The position numbers and the translations under genes are program-made. Below are positions 26,637-36,741 of a DNA stretch of 64,000 bases, in pieces. The stretch is from assembly GCF_004295645.1 (NCBI RefSeq), contig NZ_CP034752.1:4186001-4250000 (forward strand), written 5' to 3'. The notes under the pieces are model-generated. The model made no database searches. It had not been told where the DNA came from and saw nothing but the letters and a program-made list of their open reading frames with translations. Position 1 is the stretch's first letter. Each line of letters starts with the position of its first letter. The DNA comes from Limnobaculum zhutongyuii (GTDB lineage: Bacteria > Pseudomonadota > Gammaproteobacteria > Enterobacterales > Enterobacteriaceae).

Positions 26637-28259
26637 ATGAGCACAACCCGTATCACTCCCCAAGTTCTTACTACCTACGGTATCCAAGACGCCACTGAGA
26701 TAGTGTACAACCCAAGCTATGATTGCCTGTATAAAGAAGAAACTCGTCCTGATTTACAGGGATATGAGAAGGGAACAGTAACAACCTTAGGTGCTGTAGC
26801 AGTAGATACCGGTATTTTCACCGGTCGCTCACCAAAGGATAAGTATATCGTTCGTGATGACACCAGCCGTGATACGGTGTGGTGGGCAGATCAGGGCAAA
26901 GGTAAAAACGATAATAAACCTATCACTCCTGCGGTCTGGGCCGAACTGAAAAAACTGGTTGCAAACCAACTTTCGGGCAAGCGTCTGTTTGTCGTCGATG
27001 CTTATTGCGGTGCTAACCCTGATACCCGTCTGAAAGTACGCTTTATTACTGAAGTGGCATGGCAAGCCCACTTTGTGAAAAATATGTTTATCCGCCCAAC
27101 GGATGAAGAGCTGAAAAATTTTGAGCCAGACTTTATCGTTATGAATGGCGCAAAATGCACCAATCCTAACTGGAAAGAACAGGGTCTGAACTCTGAAAAC
27201 TTTGTAGCTTTTAACCTGACAGAACGCATCCAACTGATTGGCGGTACCTGGTACGGCGGCGAAATGAAGAAAGGTATGTTCTCCATCATGAACTACCTGC
27301 TGCCATTAAAGGGCATTGCGTCTATGCACTGTTCTGCCAACGTGGGTGATAAAGGTGATGTGGCAATATTCTTCGGCCTGTCCGGTACCGGTAAAACGAC
27401 GCTTTCCACCGATCCAAAACGTCAGTTAATTGGTGACGATGAGCACGGCTGGGATGATGATGGCGTATTCAACTTTGAAGGCGGCTGCTACGCAAAAACC
27501 ATCAAACTCTCCCAAGAGGCTGAGCCTGATATTTATAACGCTATCAGACGTGATGCCCTGCTGGAAAACGTAACCGTACGTGCCGATGGCAGCGTAGACT
27601 TTGATGATGGTTCAAAAACCGAGAATACTCGCGTTTCCTATCCGATCTATCACATTGAAAATATCGTTAAGCCAGTTTCTAAAGCGGGACATGCGAAAAA
27701 GGTTATCTTCTTAACCGCTGATGCATTTGGCGTTCTGCCTCCGGTGTCTAAGCTGACGCCTGACCAAACCCAGTACCACTTCCTGTCTGGTTTTACTGCC
27801 AAACTGGCAGGTACTGAGCGCGGTATTACAGAACCAACACCGACCTTCTCCGCCTGTTTTGGTGCTGCATTCCTTTCATTGCACCCAACTCAATATGCAG
27901 AAGTATTGGTGAAGAGAATGAAAGCATCTGGCGCACAAGCCTATCTGGTTAACACCGGCTGGAACGGTACTGGTAAGCGTATCTCGATTAAAGATACCCG
28001 CGCCATTATCGACTCAATCCTGAACGGTGAAATCGAGAACGCAGAAACTATCCAACTGCCAATCTTCAATCTGGCGGTTCCAACCTCTCTGCCGGGCGTA
28101 AACCCAGCGATCCTGGATCCGCGCGACACTTACGCCAGTGAAGCAGAATGGAAAGAGAAAGCAGAAAAACTGGCAGACCTGTTTGTCACTAACTTTGATA
28201 AATATACCGATACTCCAGCCGGTGCAGCACTGGTTGCGGTTGGTCCAAAAGTGAAGTAA
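26637..28259 (+). CDS. pckA: Phosphoenolpyruvate carboxykinase (ATP)
   Basis: 540 residues, identical in length to the E. coli enzyme. It converts oxaloacetate plus ATP to PEP, CO2 and ADP, the entry step of gluconeogenesis. The kinase-1a P-loop is FFGLSGTGKTTLS (about residue 245) and the metal-site motif is GDDEHGWDDDGVFN. AAGGA ends 6 bp ahead of the ATG. It is a single gene convergent with envZ. A -10-like TACAAT lies at 26598-26603 without a clear -35, so an activator may be needed. Confidence 0.98.
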   Translation: MSTTRITPQVLTTYGIQDATEIVYNPSYDCLYKEETRPDLQGYEKGTVTTLGAVAVDTGIFTGRSPKDKYIVRDDTSRDTVWWADQGKGKNDNKPITPAVWAELKKLVANQLSGKRLFVVDAYCGANPDTRLKVRFITEVAWQAHFVKNMFIRPTDEELKNFEPDFIVMNGAKCTNPNWKEQGLNSENFVAFNLTERIQLIGGTWYGGEMKKGMFSIMNYLLPLKGIASMHCSANVGDKGDVAIFFGLSGTGKTTLSTDPKRQLIGDDEHGWDDDGVFNFEGGCYAKTIKLSQEAEPDIYNAIRRDALLENVTVRADGSVDFDDGSKTENTRVSYPIYHIENIVKPVSKAGHAKKVIFLTADAFGVLPPVSKLTPDQTQYHFLSGFTAKLAGTERGITEPTPTFSACFGAAFLSLHPTQYAEVLVKRMKASGAQAYLVNTGWNGTGKRISIKDTRAIIDSILNGEIENAETIQLPIFNLAVPTSLPGVNPAILDPRDTYASEAEWKEKAEKLADLFVTNFDKYTDTPAGAALVAVGPKVK

Positions 28260-28281
28260 TGCTGATTAGCGGTTAGTTAAC

Positions 28282-28309
28282 TATAAAGGCGCCAATTGGC
28301 GCCTTTATA
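28282..28309. terminator. Bidirectional terminator between pckA and envZ
   Basis: A perfect 12-bp stem (28282-28293 with 28298-28309) around AATT, core AAAGGCGCC/GGCGCCTTT. It serves both convergent genes. Confidence 0.85.
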
Positions 28310-28343
28310 ATTTGATAGTTCCGCGGTATTCCCTGAACGACAA

Positions 28344-29678
28344 TCAAAGCAATTCCTCAGCTCGACTTTCCATCAGGTAAATTCTCACGCTCAGCCCACC
28401 TCGTTCACTGGTGCCCATCATGATTTCACCGTCATGGCCATCAATAATGCGACGTAAGATAGATAACCCCAAACCTGTGCCGCTAATACTGCGGGCGCTA
28501 TCACCCCGAACAAAGGGCTGAAATAACATTTCTAACTGCTCTTCAGGAATACCGGGGCCATCATCGTCTACCTGAAACCAGACTCGGCCCTCTTCCCTAC
28601 CGCTGCTAACCTTAATCCACCCGTTACCGTAGCGGGAAGCATTAACAATCAGATTAACAATCGCACGTTTAATGGAGAGTGGATGAATATTGGCAATCAG
28701 TTCACCGTGATATAACTCAGTAGCAATCTCCTGATCCAACCCACTGGCAGACACCACCTCAGCCAAAATAATATTGATATCACCGGGCTCAGTACGCTGT
28801 TCTCTGCCGGTGCTCAGATAATCAATAAACTGCTCAATAATGGCATTACACTCTTCAATATCTTTATTAATCGATTCCGCCAGATAATCTTCTTTCGATC
28901 CCATCATCTCAGTTGCCAGACGAATTCGGGTTAATGGCGTTCTCAAATCATGGCTAACACCGGCCATCAGTATGGTGCGATCGTTATCTAATTGCTTAAC
29001 TCCGGAAGTCATGCGGTTGAAAGCCCGGGTGACCGAACGCACCTCAGATGCGCCATACTCTCGTAATGGCGGCGGCGTCATCCCCATCCCAACCTGCTGA
29101 GCGGCATGTTCCAGATCCGCCAGCGGTCGGTTTTGAATACGAATAAACAGCCAGGCGCCGCCAATCACCATCAGAATAATGGCCAGAGTATAGCGAAACA
29201 GTGGGGCAAACTCCCCCTGACGTATTTCAGTCAGAGGCACACGGACCCAAACCTTCGGAGAGAGTTCAGTCTTCAACCACACTACCGGAGAGTGGTTCCC
29301 TAACTGGATACGAACCTCTGTGGGTCCATCAAGCTGTTGCGACATCTGCTTACTGAGAAAGTCATAGCGCTGCGACCAGCGCAACCCACTCTCTTCAGCA
29401 GAAGCATCAGTATGTAATGAAATCCCCAATTCCCGATACATCTCTTGCTGGAATTGGGGCGGAATAATCAGGTAAGTTCCATCCTCAAGCTTTAAACGGT
29501 CGGTCATTAACATCCGTACTTCATAAGCCAATACTTTATTAAACTGCTTAATACTTGGCAAAATGGCAAAGTTCAGCACGACAAAGTAGGTTGTCACCAG
29601 ACTGATAAACAGCAAGGAGACTATCAGCAATAATGTACGAGCAACCGCACTGCGGGGAGGAAACCGCCAAAAAATCAT
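28344..29678 (-). CDS. envZ: Osmosensor histidine kinase EnvZ
   Basis: 444 residues (E. coli EnvZ is 450). TM1 is at about 12-35, then a periplasmic loop, TM2 at about 158-179, HAMP, a dimerisation/phosphoacceptor domain with SHDLRTPLTRIRLA (His near 236), and an HATPase domain with the N box NLIVNASRYGNGW and glycine-rich DDDGPGIP and GTGLGLSI. It phosphorylates and dephosphorylates OmpR in response to osmolarity and pH. It overlaps ompR by four bases. Confidence 0.97.
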   Translation of the reverse strand: MIFWRFPPRSAVARTLLLIVSLLFISLVTTYFVVLNFAILPSIKQFNKVLAYEVRMLMTDRLKLEDGTYLIIPPQFQQEMYRELGISLHTDASAEESGLRWSQRYDFLSKQMSQQLDGPTEVRIQLGNHSPVVWLKTELSPKVWVRVPLTEIRQGEFAPLFRYTLAIILMVIGGAWLFIRIQNRPLADLEHAAQQVGMGMTPPPLREYGASEVRSVTRAFNRMTSGVKQLDNDRTILMAGVSHDLRTPLTRIRLATEMMGSKEDYLAESINKDIEECNAIIEQFIDYLSTGREQRTEPGDINIILAEVVSASGLDQEIATELYHGELIANIHPLSIKRAIVNLIVNASRYGNGWIKVSSGREEGRVWFQVDDDGPGIPEEQLEMLFQPFVRGDSARSISGTGLGLSILRRIIDGHDGEIMMGTSERGGLSVRIYLMESRAEELL

Positions 29679-30394
29679 GCAGCGCTACCGTCCGGCACAA
29701 AAACGTAACCTAATCCCCATACGGTTTGGATATAACGCGGGTGTGCCGCATCTTCCTCCACCATACGACGCAGGCGAGAAATCTGGACATCGATAGAGCG
29801 CTCCATGGCACTATATTCACGGCCACGGGCCAGATTCATCAGTTTATCCCGGGATAACGGCTCTCTCGGATGGCTTACCAAGGCTTTCAGTACCGCAAAT
29901 TCACCGCTGGTTAACGGCATTGGCTCATCATCTTTAAACATTTCGCGCGTACCGAGGTTTAGCTTGAACTTACCGAATACAATAACGGCTTCTTCCTGAG
30001 ATGGCGCTCCGGGCAGTTCATTGGCCTGACGACGTAACACTGCACGAATTCGGGCCAATAGCTCTCTTGGATTAAATGGTTTCGGAATATAATCATCCGC
30101 ACCAATTTCAAGACCGACGATACGGTCAACTTCTTCACCCTTGGCGGTAACCATAATAATAGGTATCGGATTACTCTGGCTGCGCAGACGGCGGCAAATG
30201 GATAATCCATCTTCACCGGGGAGCATCAAATCAAGTACCATCAGGTGGAAAGACTCCCGGGTTAATAACCGGTCCATCTGTTCGGCATTAGCAACGCCGC
30301 GTACCTGAAAGCCCTGCTCGGTAAGATAGCGCTCTAATAAACTACGCAGACGCATATCGTCATCAACGACCAGAATCTTATGATTCTCTTGCAT
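29675..30394 (-). CDS. ompR: Response regulator OmpR
   Basis: 239 residues, the same as E. coli. The receiver domain has acidic residues DDD near 11-13 and the phosphoacceptor Asp55 in LMVLDLMLPGEDG, plus the conserved Lys in YIPKPFNPREL. The C-terminal winged helix includes MERSIDVQISRLRRMVEED. It controls porin genes and osmotic adaptation. The ompR-envZ operon reads toward pckA as in E. coli. Confidence 0.98.
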   Translation of the reverse strand: MQENHKILVVDDDMRLRSLLERYLTEQGFQVRGVANAEQMDRLLTRESFHLMVLDLMLPGEDGLSICRRLRSQSNPIPIIMVTAKGEEVDRIVGLEIGADDYIPKPFNPRELLARIRAVLRRQANELPGAPSQEEAVIVFGKFKLNLGTREMFKDDEPMPLTSGEFAVLKALVSHPREPLSRDKLMNLARGREYSAMERSIDVQISRLRRMVEEDAAHPRYIQTVWGLGYVFVPDGSAA

Positions 30395-30591
30395 GATTTC
30401 GCTCCAAAGGTTTCCTGTGAACAGCTAAACTCAAATCTCAAATAGGTTTAGCTGAGACAACATAATTTGCATAACTGACACGGGAAAATTGTTACAAAGA
30501 TTAATCACTGTAAACTTGTGTCTGGTCAGCGCCATAACGCCCGCCGATAAACCCTTATTATCCGCGTGATTTACCGATTTTAAAAACCGTT

Positions 30592-31077
30592 CTATTCTTC
30601 AAAGGGTTGATAACGAATATCTAACACCCAATAGCTAACCCGGCCATTCGGTGTTTCCACACTCACTTCATCATCCACTTTTTTACCAATCAGCGCCCGA
30701 GCCACCGGCGAATCAATAGAGATCCATTTTTTTGCCGGATTAAATTCATCAGGCCCCACCAGCCGGAAAACGTTGGTCTCCCCCTCTTCGTTCTCCACCT
30801 GAACCCAGGCACCAAAAAATACTTTACCTTCCTGCTGAGGATTTGGGTCAACAATCTTCAGTACTTCCAGACGCTTAGTCAGAAATCGAACCCGGCGGTC
30901 AATTTCACGCAACCGTTTCTTACCATAGATGTATTCAGCGTTCTCAGAGCGGTCTCCCATCGCTGCGGCTTCAGACACAGCCTGAGTCACGACCGGACGC
31001 TCTTCACGCCATAAATACTTCAATTCCTTGTCCAGCGCTTCCCAGCCCTGACGGGTGATGTAATTACTTTTTGCCAT
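30592..31077 (-). CDS. greB: Transcription elongation factor GreB
   Basis: 161 residues (E. coli GreB is 158, from memory). It has an N-terminal coiled coil with the acidic tip GDRSENAEY and an FKBP-like C-terminal domain. GreB enters the RNA polymerase secondary channel and stimulates cleavage of backtracked RNA. Here greB lies on the same strand as ompR and diverges from tex. In E. coli greB runs in the tex direction, so the gene appears inverted relative to K-12. Confidence 0.96.
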   Translation of the reverse strand: MAKSNYITRQGWEALDKELKYLWREERPVVTQAVSEAAAMGDRSENAEYIYGKKRLREIDRRVRFLTKRLEVLKIVDPNPQQEGKVFFGAWVQVENEEGETNVFRLVGPDEFNPAKKWISIDSPVARALIGKKVDDEVSVETPNGRVSYWVLDIRYQPFEE

Positions 31078-31239
31078 TAGATTCTCTGCACTTCAAACTA
31101 TTTCAAATTGTAGCTTAATCAAAATGTTTTCACCTTAGTTTATAGTGATTCAGCAGGCCTTGTGTTGGTTTCTTCTGGCATTTTTATTCAGTAATCCGTA
31201 TAACGACTCTAATTTTTCACTCAGACAGATATAGGGTTT

Positions 31240-33564
31240 ATGAATAATCTATTAAGTCGCACTATTGCCAATGAGCTACAGGTAAGACCTGAACAGGTTC
31301 TGTCCACCATTAACTTATTAGATGAGGGCAACACGGTTCCCTTTATTGCCCGTTACCGTAAAGAGGTCACTGGCGGACTGGATGATACTCAACTCAGACA
31401 GTTGGAAACCCGACTGGTCTATCTGCGCGAACTGGAAGACCGTCGCCAGACGATTCTGAAATCCATTGACGAGCAAGGCAAACTGTCAGACGAATTGGCT
31501 TCCGCTATCAATGGCACCATGAGTAAAACCGAGCTGGAAGACCTCTACCTACCCTATAAACCTAAGCGTCGCACTCGTGGACAGATCGCTATCGAAGCCG
31601 GTCTGGAGCCATTGGCAGATTCATTATGGCAAGACCCGCAGCAGGATCCCGAACAGGCCGCGCTGTCTTATGTCGACAGTGACAAAGGCGTAGCGGATAC
31701 TAAAGCCGCACTGGATGGTGCGCGTTATATTCTGATGGAGCGCTTTTCAGAAGATGCAGCGTTGCTCAGCAAAATACGTGAATACCTGTGGAAGAATGCT
31801 TATCTGACCTCCCGCGTACTGGAAGGCAAAGAGCAGGAAGGAGCAAAATTCCGCGATTACTTTGCCCATCAGGAGCCGATATCTGGAACCCCTTCTCACC
31901 GTGCGCTCGCCATGTTCCGTGGCCGTAATGAGGGTATTTTGAGCCTGTCTCTGAATGCCGATCCGCAACATGATGAACCACCGCGTGAAAGCTATTGTGA
32001 GCAAATTATTACCGACCATCTGAACTTACGCCTGAACAATGCACCAGCAGATAGCTGGCGTAAGGCGGTAGTTAACTGGACATGGCGCATCAAAATTTTG
32101 ATGCACATGGAAACCGAACTGATGGGCAGCCTGAGAGAGCGGGCTGAAGATGAAGCCATCAACGTTTTTGCCCGTAATATGCAAGATTTATTAATGGCGG
32201 CCCCAGCGGGAATGCGTGCCACCATGGGTCTGGACCCGGGCCTGCGTACCGGTGTGAAAGTTGCCGTGGTTGATGCAACCGGTAAGCTGGTCGCTACCGA
32301 TACCATTTATCCACATACCGGTCAGACCGCCAAAGCGGCTGCGATTGTTGCAGCGCTCTGCATCAAACATAACGTAGAACTGGTTGCCATTGGTAATGGT
32401 ACGGCTTCAAGGGAAACGGAGCGCTTCTATCTGGAGCTGCAACGCCAGTATCCGGAAGTAAAAGGTCAAAAAGTTATCGTCAGTGAAGCGGGAGCATCGG
32501 TTTATTCCGCTTCTGAGCTGGCCGCTCTGGAATTCCCCGATCTGGATGTATCTTTGCGCGGAGCCGTTTCTATCGCCCGTCGCCTGCAAGATCCGCTGGC
32601 AGAGCTGGTTAAGATTGAGCCGAAATCTATTGGTGTTGGTCAGTATCAGCATGACGTTAGCCAAACGCTGCTGGCCCGCCGTCTGGATGCGGTGGTTGAG
32701 GACTGCGTAAACGCCGTTGGCGTTGATCTGAATACCGCTTCTGTTCCTCTGTTAACCCGCGTTGCCGGTTTAAGCCGGATAATTGCACAAAATATTGTCG
32801 ACTGGCGTGATACTCACGGCCGCTTCAATAACCGTAGCCAGTTAATGGACGTTAGCCGCTTAGGGCCGAAAGCGTTTGAACAATGTGCGGGCTTCTTGCG
32901 TATTAATCAGGGTGATAACCCTCTGGATGCGTCAACAGTTCACCCGGAAACCTATCCGGTCGTTGAGCGTATTTTACAGGCAACACAGAAAACCCTGCAT
33001 GACCTGATGGGTAGCCCTGATGCATTGCGCGGTATCAAAGCCTCTGACTTTACCGATGATCGTTTTGGTGTACCTACCGTTACCGATATTCTAAAAGAGT
33101 TGGAAAAACCGGGCCGTGACCCACGCCCTGAATTTAAAACCGCTAATTTTGCTGAAGGGGTAGAAACCCTGAACGACCTTAATATCGGTATGATCCTGGA
33201 AGGTACAGTCACTAACGTGACTAATTTTGGTGCGTTTGTGGATATTGGTGTACATCAGGATGGTCTGGTGCATATCTCTTCGCTGGCCGATAAGTTTGTT
33301 GAAGACCCGCATACCGTGGTCAAAGCCGGGGATATCGTTAAAGTCAAAGTGATGGAAGTCGATCTGGACCGTAAGCGTATCGCCCTGTCTATGCGCCTGG
33401 ATGAACAACCCGGCGAAGGTAGCAGCCGGAAATCTGTGCCAGCTGACAACGATAGCAGACCACAACGTCGCTCCGCACCGCAGAAAGCAAAACCAGCCTC
33501 TGGCGGTAATAATAGTGCCATGGGTGATGCTCTGGCTGCGGCGTTGAATAAAATGAAACGCTGA
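31240..33564 (+). CDS. yhgF: Transcription accessory protein Tex (YhgF)
   Basis: 774 residues. The order is an N-terminal HTH-like Tex domain (ANELQVRPEQVLSTINLLDEG), a YqgF/RNase H-like domain (MGLDPGLRTGVKVAVVDATG near 330), helix-hairpin-helix motifs (LTRVAGLSRIIAQNIVDWR), and an S1 RNA-binding domain (ILEGTVTNVTNFGAFVDIGV near 655-720). A basic low-complexity tail follows. It binds nucleic acid and affects transcription; the exact role is unsettled. AGGG lies just ahead of the ATG. Confidence 0.96.
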   Translation: MNNLLSRTIANELQVRPEQVLSTINLLDEGNTVPFIARYRKEVTGGLDDTQLRQLETRLVYLRELEDRRQTILKSIDEQGKLSDELASAINGTMSKTELEDLYLPYKPKRRTRGQIAIEAGLEPLADSLWQDPQQDPEQAALSYVDSDKGVADTKAALDGARYILMERFSEDAALLSKIREYLWKNAYLTSRVLEGKEQEGAKFRDYFAHQEPISGTPSHRALAMFRGRNEGILSLSLNADPQHDEPPRESYCEQIITDHLNLRLNNAPADSWRKAVVNWTWRIKILMHMETELMGSLRERAEDEAINVFARNMQDLLMAAPAGMRATMGLDPGLRTGVKVAVVDATGKLVATDTIYPHTGQTAKAAAIVAALCIKHNVELVAIGNGTASRETERFYLELQRQYPEVKGQKVIVSEAGASVYSASELAALEFPDLDVSLRGAVSIARRLQDPLAELVKIEPKSIGVGQYQHDVSQTLLARRLDAVVEDCVNAVGVDLNTASVPLLTRVAGLSRIIAQNIVDWRDTHGRFNNRSQLMDVSRLGPKAFEQCAGFLRINQGDNPLDASTVHPETYPVVERILQATQKTLHDLMGSPDALRGIKASDFTDDRFGVPTVTDILKELEKPGRDPRPEFKTANFAEGVETLNDLNIGMILEGTVTNVTNFGAFVDIGVHQDGLVHISSLADKFVEDPHTVVKAGDIVKVKVMEVDLDRKRIALSMRLDEQPGEGSSRKSVPADNDSRPQRRSAPQKAKPASGGNNSAMGDALAAALNKMKR

Positions 33565-33637
33565 TAGAAGTGTAATAAATTATCACGGCTGCCGATGAAA
33601 AAATATTTTCTGACCGCAGCCGCGATTATTATTCAGT

Positions 33638-33651
33638 TTGATATAAATCAA
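33638..33651. promoter_or_regulatory. FNR-type operator
   Basis: TTGATATAAATCAA is a perfect match to the FNR consensus TTGATNNNNATCAA. It sits 487 bp ahead of feoA and 74 bp past the tex stop. In E. coli FNR activates feo under anaerobiosis. The distance would imply a long leader, since no clear promoter was placed. Confidence 0.6.
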
Positions 33652-33961
33652 AAAATACACATTAATCTATTTAACCACTGCATTATTAACTTTTAGGATA
33701 AATAGTAATAACAAATTTAGCCTAATCACTTATTAAATAAGCTTAATTTATTTATTTCAGTTGTTAATTAATAGTCATCCCACTCATCCTTTTAACGGAT
33801 ACGCAGCAATGTCAGTTAAATTAATCGCAATGTAATCAATGCATTAAAAATCACACTTTTTGATCGCCACCTCAATCTACGAGTCGCTCTCTATTATTCC
33901 CACTTATATTGGTGGACAAAGGTAGTAATAATTATTTACGCTTAGTGAACCTCATGGCATT

Positions 33962-33980
33962 GTTTACGATAATCATTATT
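33962..33980. promoter_or_regulatory. Fur box upstream of feoABC
   Basis: The 19-mer starting GTTTACGATAATCATT matches 15 of 19 positions of the Fur consensus, including the whole GATAATCATTAT core. It lies 158 bp ahead of feoA, consistent with iron repression of feo. Confidence 0.65.
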
Positions 33981-34137
33981 AATAACATTAGCATTGAGGA
34001 CATAAAAAATTGCGTAAATGACGGGATGATACGGTTTATCGCAGGAAGCAGGATTCAGAATATCATTTATTGCTAAGTCCCATTTTCAAACAAATCTTAT
34101 GCTGTTATTAACATGAGTTAAGGTTACCCAGAACGTT

Positions 34138-34365
34138 ATGATTCCACTACAACCTCAGTGCTCATACAAAATCACCGGGTTCACTCCTGAGATTAATCCT
34201 GCATATCGTCAAAAATTGCTGTCTCTCGGATTATTACCCGGTTCGGTATTCCGCGTTATTCGCGTAGCGCCATTAGGCGATCCTATTCAAATCGAAACAC
34301 CACGGGTGTGTTTAGTGTTACGCAAGAAAGACCTGAATTTTATTAAACTCGCACTGGTTGAATAA
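34138..34365 (+). CDS. feoA: Ferrous iron transport protein A
   Basis: A 75-residue SH3-like cytosolic protein, the same length as E. coli FeoA. The core is ITGFTPEINPAYRQKLLSLG followed by LLPGSVFRVIRVAPLGDPI. It is needed for Fe2+ uptake by FeoB, probably by contacting its N-terminal domain. It is the first gene of feoABC; feoB starts 60 bp later. Confidence 0.96.
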   Translation: MIPLQPQCSYKITGFTPEINPAYRQKLLSLGLLPGSVFRVIRVAPLGDPIQIETPRVCLVLRKKDLNFIKLALVE

Positions 34366-34424
34366 GTTAAAACCGGTTCGATAAATAGAAGTATTACTCA
34401 CTTTTATCTCTTTTTGGCTAAAAA

Positions 34425-36740
34425 ATGAAACAACTTACTATCGGGTTAATCGGTAACCCAAACTCAGGTAAAACCACGCTGTTTAATCAGCTCACTGGCT
34501 CACGTCAACGCGTAGGGAATTGGGCCGGGGTTACCGTCGAACTTAAGGAAGGCCATTTCAAAACCGATAATAGTCAGATAACGCTGGTGGACTTGCCGGG
34601 AACCTACTCATTGACCACTATCTCTGAGCACACTTCCCTTGATGAGCAAATTGCCTGTCATTATATCCTGAGCGGTGAAGCCGACCTGCTTCTCAACGTA
34701 ATGGATGCCTCCAACCTGGAACGTAGTCTCTACCTGACGCTTCAACTATTGGAATTGGGGATCCCCTGCATTATCGCTCTCAATATGCTGGATATTGCCC
34801 ATGACCAGCATATTGAAATTGATATTGAAGCCTTATCTAAAAAGTTAGGCTGCCCAATTATTCCGCTGGTTTCCACCCGGGCCCGGGGCCTGAAAGAGTT
34901 AAAATCGGCCATTGATAAACTCCAATTCAACCAGCATCAATCGTTAATTACTTATCCGGATGTCGTTGAAGAACAAGCCGCTAAGCTGGCCAGCCTGATG
35001 CCATCCCAGTTGCCGGATCAACAAACTCGTTGGCTGGCACTGCAAATGTTAGAAGGCGATATTTATAGCCGGTCGTTGTCCGGAGCTGCAGAAGCGCAGC
35101 TAACTCAGGCTCGCTCTGTGCTGCAAGAGCATTATCAGGAAGACCCGGGGCTAATTATTGCCGATACCCGTTATCAAACCATTGCCGCCATTTGCCACGA
35201 TGTACATAACCTGAGTCAGGCGCAACCGAGCAAGCTAACCCAGACGTTAGATAAAATCGTGATTAACCGCTGGCTCGGATTACCTATCTTTCTGTTTGTC
35301 ATGTATCTGATGTTCGTGTTAGCCATCAATATCGGTGGCGCACTGCAACCGCTGTTTGATGTTGGCTCTGCCGCCATTTTTATCTCCGGCATTCAGTGGG
35401 TTGGTCACACCCTGAACTTCCCTGAATGGCTGACAATTTTTCTGGCGCAGGGTATTGGCGGTGGTATTAACACCGTATTGCCATTGGTACCACAAATTGG
35501 CCTGATGTATCTGTTCCTCGCATTTCTGGAGGATTCTGGTTATATGGCTCGCGCAGCCTTCGTGATGGACAAACTGATGTATGCACTGGGATTACCCGGT
35601 AAATCATTTGTTCCGCTGATCGTCGGCTTTGGCTGCAACGTTCCGTCTATTATGGGTACCCGTACTCTGGATGCACCGCGGGAGCGTCTAATCACCATAT
35701 TGATGGCTCCGTTTATGTCCTGCGGTGCACGACTGGCGATATTTGCGGTGTTCTCCGCTGCTTTTTTTGGCAAAGATGGTGCGCTGGTGGTCTTCTCGCT
35801 GTACCTGCTGGGTATTGTGGTTGCCATTCTTACCGGACTGATGCTGAAATACACCATTATGCGCGGTGAATCGACGCCATTTATTATGGAGTTACCGGTT
35901 TACCATGTTCCTCACGTTAAAAGCCTGTTGCTGCAAACCTGGCAGCGTCTGAAAGGTTTCGTGTTACGTGCCGGTACGGTCATCGTTATCACCAGCGTAT
36001 TAATCGGTGGCCTTAACAGTTTTTCATTTTCCGGCAAACCGGTGAATAACCTGAATGATTCCGCGCTGGCCTCTACCAGTAAAGTACTAACGCCGCTGCT
36101 TCACCCTATTGGTGTGACTCAGGATAACTGGCAGGCTACCGTTGGTTTAATTACCGGAGCCATGGCAAAAGAAGTGGTGGTCGGTACATTGAATACCTTG
36201 TACACCGCAGAACAGATTACCAACGAACCATTCGACTATGAAAACTTCAATCTGTTAACCGAGCTGGAAGGTGCAGTGGCAGAAACTTGGGATAGCCTGA
36301 AAGGTACGTTTACCCTTAGTGCATTAAGCAACCCAATTGAAGCCAGTAAAGGCGATGGCGAGATGAATGGCACCTCAATGGGTGTTATGAGCAGCAAGTT
36401 TGGCAGTATTTCCGCTGCCTATAGTTACCTGATCTTCGTACTGCTTTATGTTCCCTGTGTTTCCGTTATGGGGGCGATAGCCCGCGAAAGCAGTAAAGGC
36501 TGGATGATGTTCTCTATCTTCTGGGGACTAGATATCGCCTACAGCCTGTCAGCGGCTTTCTACCAAATCGCCAACTTCTCTGCTCATCCGCAGCAAAGTA
36601 CCGTGATTATTGCCGCTATTGTGATATTTAACCTGCTCCTGATGTACGCCCTGTACCATTTACGCGATAGGGTAACCACCAGAATGCCAAAGGCAGCAAC
36701 GGAAGCTTGTTGTAAAAATAAAGCAGGGCATTGTCACTAA
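34425..36740 (+). CDS. feoB: Ferrous iron permease FeoB
   Basis: 771 residues (E. coli FeoB is 773). The N-terminal G-protein domain has G1 GNPNSGKTT, G3 DLPGTYSL and G4 NMLD. A GDI-like helical domain follows, then about 8-10 membrane segments with the two inverted gate regions (including LIVGFGCNVPSIMGTRTL and GAMAKEVVVGTLNTLY). It imports Fe2+ across the inner membrane. The C-terminus carries CCKNKAGHC. No clear Shine-Dalgarno site precedes the ATG. Confidence 0.97.
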   Translation: MKQLTIGLIGNPNSGKTTLFNQLTGSRQRVGNWAGVTVELKEGHFKTDNSQITLVDLPGTYSLTTISEHTSLDEQIACHYILSGEADLLLNVMDASNLERSLYLTLQLLELGIPCIIALNMLDIAHDQHIEIDIEALSKKLGCPIIPLVSTRARGLKELKSAIDKLQFNQHQSLITYPDVVEEQAAKLASLMPSQLPDQQTRWLALQMLEGDIYSRSLSGAAEAQLTQARSVLQEHYQEDPGLIIADTRYQTIAAICHDVHNLSQAQPSKLTQTLDKIVINRWLGLPIFLFVMYLMFVLAINIGGALQPLFDVGSAAIFISGIQWVGHTLNFPEWLTIFLAQGIGGGINTVLPLVPQIGLMYLFLAFLEDSGYMARAAFVMDKLMYALGLPGKSFVPLIVGFGCNVPSIMGTRTLDAPRERLITILMAPFMSCGARLAIFAVFSAAFFGKDGALVVFSLYLLGIVVAILTGLMLKYTIMRGESTPFIMELPVYHVPHVKSLLLQTWQRLKGFVLRAGTVIVITSVLIGGLNSFSFSGKPVNNLNDSALASTSKVLTPLLHPIGVTQDNWQATVGLITGAMAKEVVVGTLNTLYTAEQITNEPFDYENFNLLTELEGAVAETWDSLKGTFTLSALSNPIEASKGDGEMNGTSMGVMSSKFGSISAAYSYLIFVLLYVPCVSVMGAIARESSKGWMMFSIFWGLDIAYSLSAAFYQIANFSAHPQQSTVIIAAIVIFNLLLMYALYHLRDRVTTRMPKAATEACCKNKAGHCH

Positions 36741-36741
36741 A

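Larger units (their letters stand above)
33565..34137 (+). other. Long AT-rich feo control region
   Basis: 573 bp between tex and feoA. It contains a perfect FNR-type palindrome near its start and a Fur-type box about 160 bp ahead of feoA. Only tiny frames occur (for example 40 codons from 33955), with no coding character or ribosome site. The two sites are listed separately. Confidence 0.5.

Noticed and set aside
33955..34077. Small frame of 40 codons ahead of feoA
   Set aside because: No ribosome site, AT-driven composition (Ile/Asn-rich), and it overlaps the Fur box. A chance frame in a control region is more likely.
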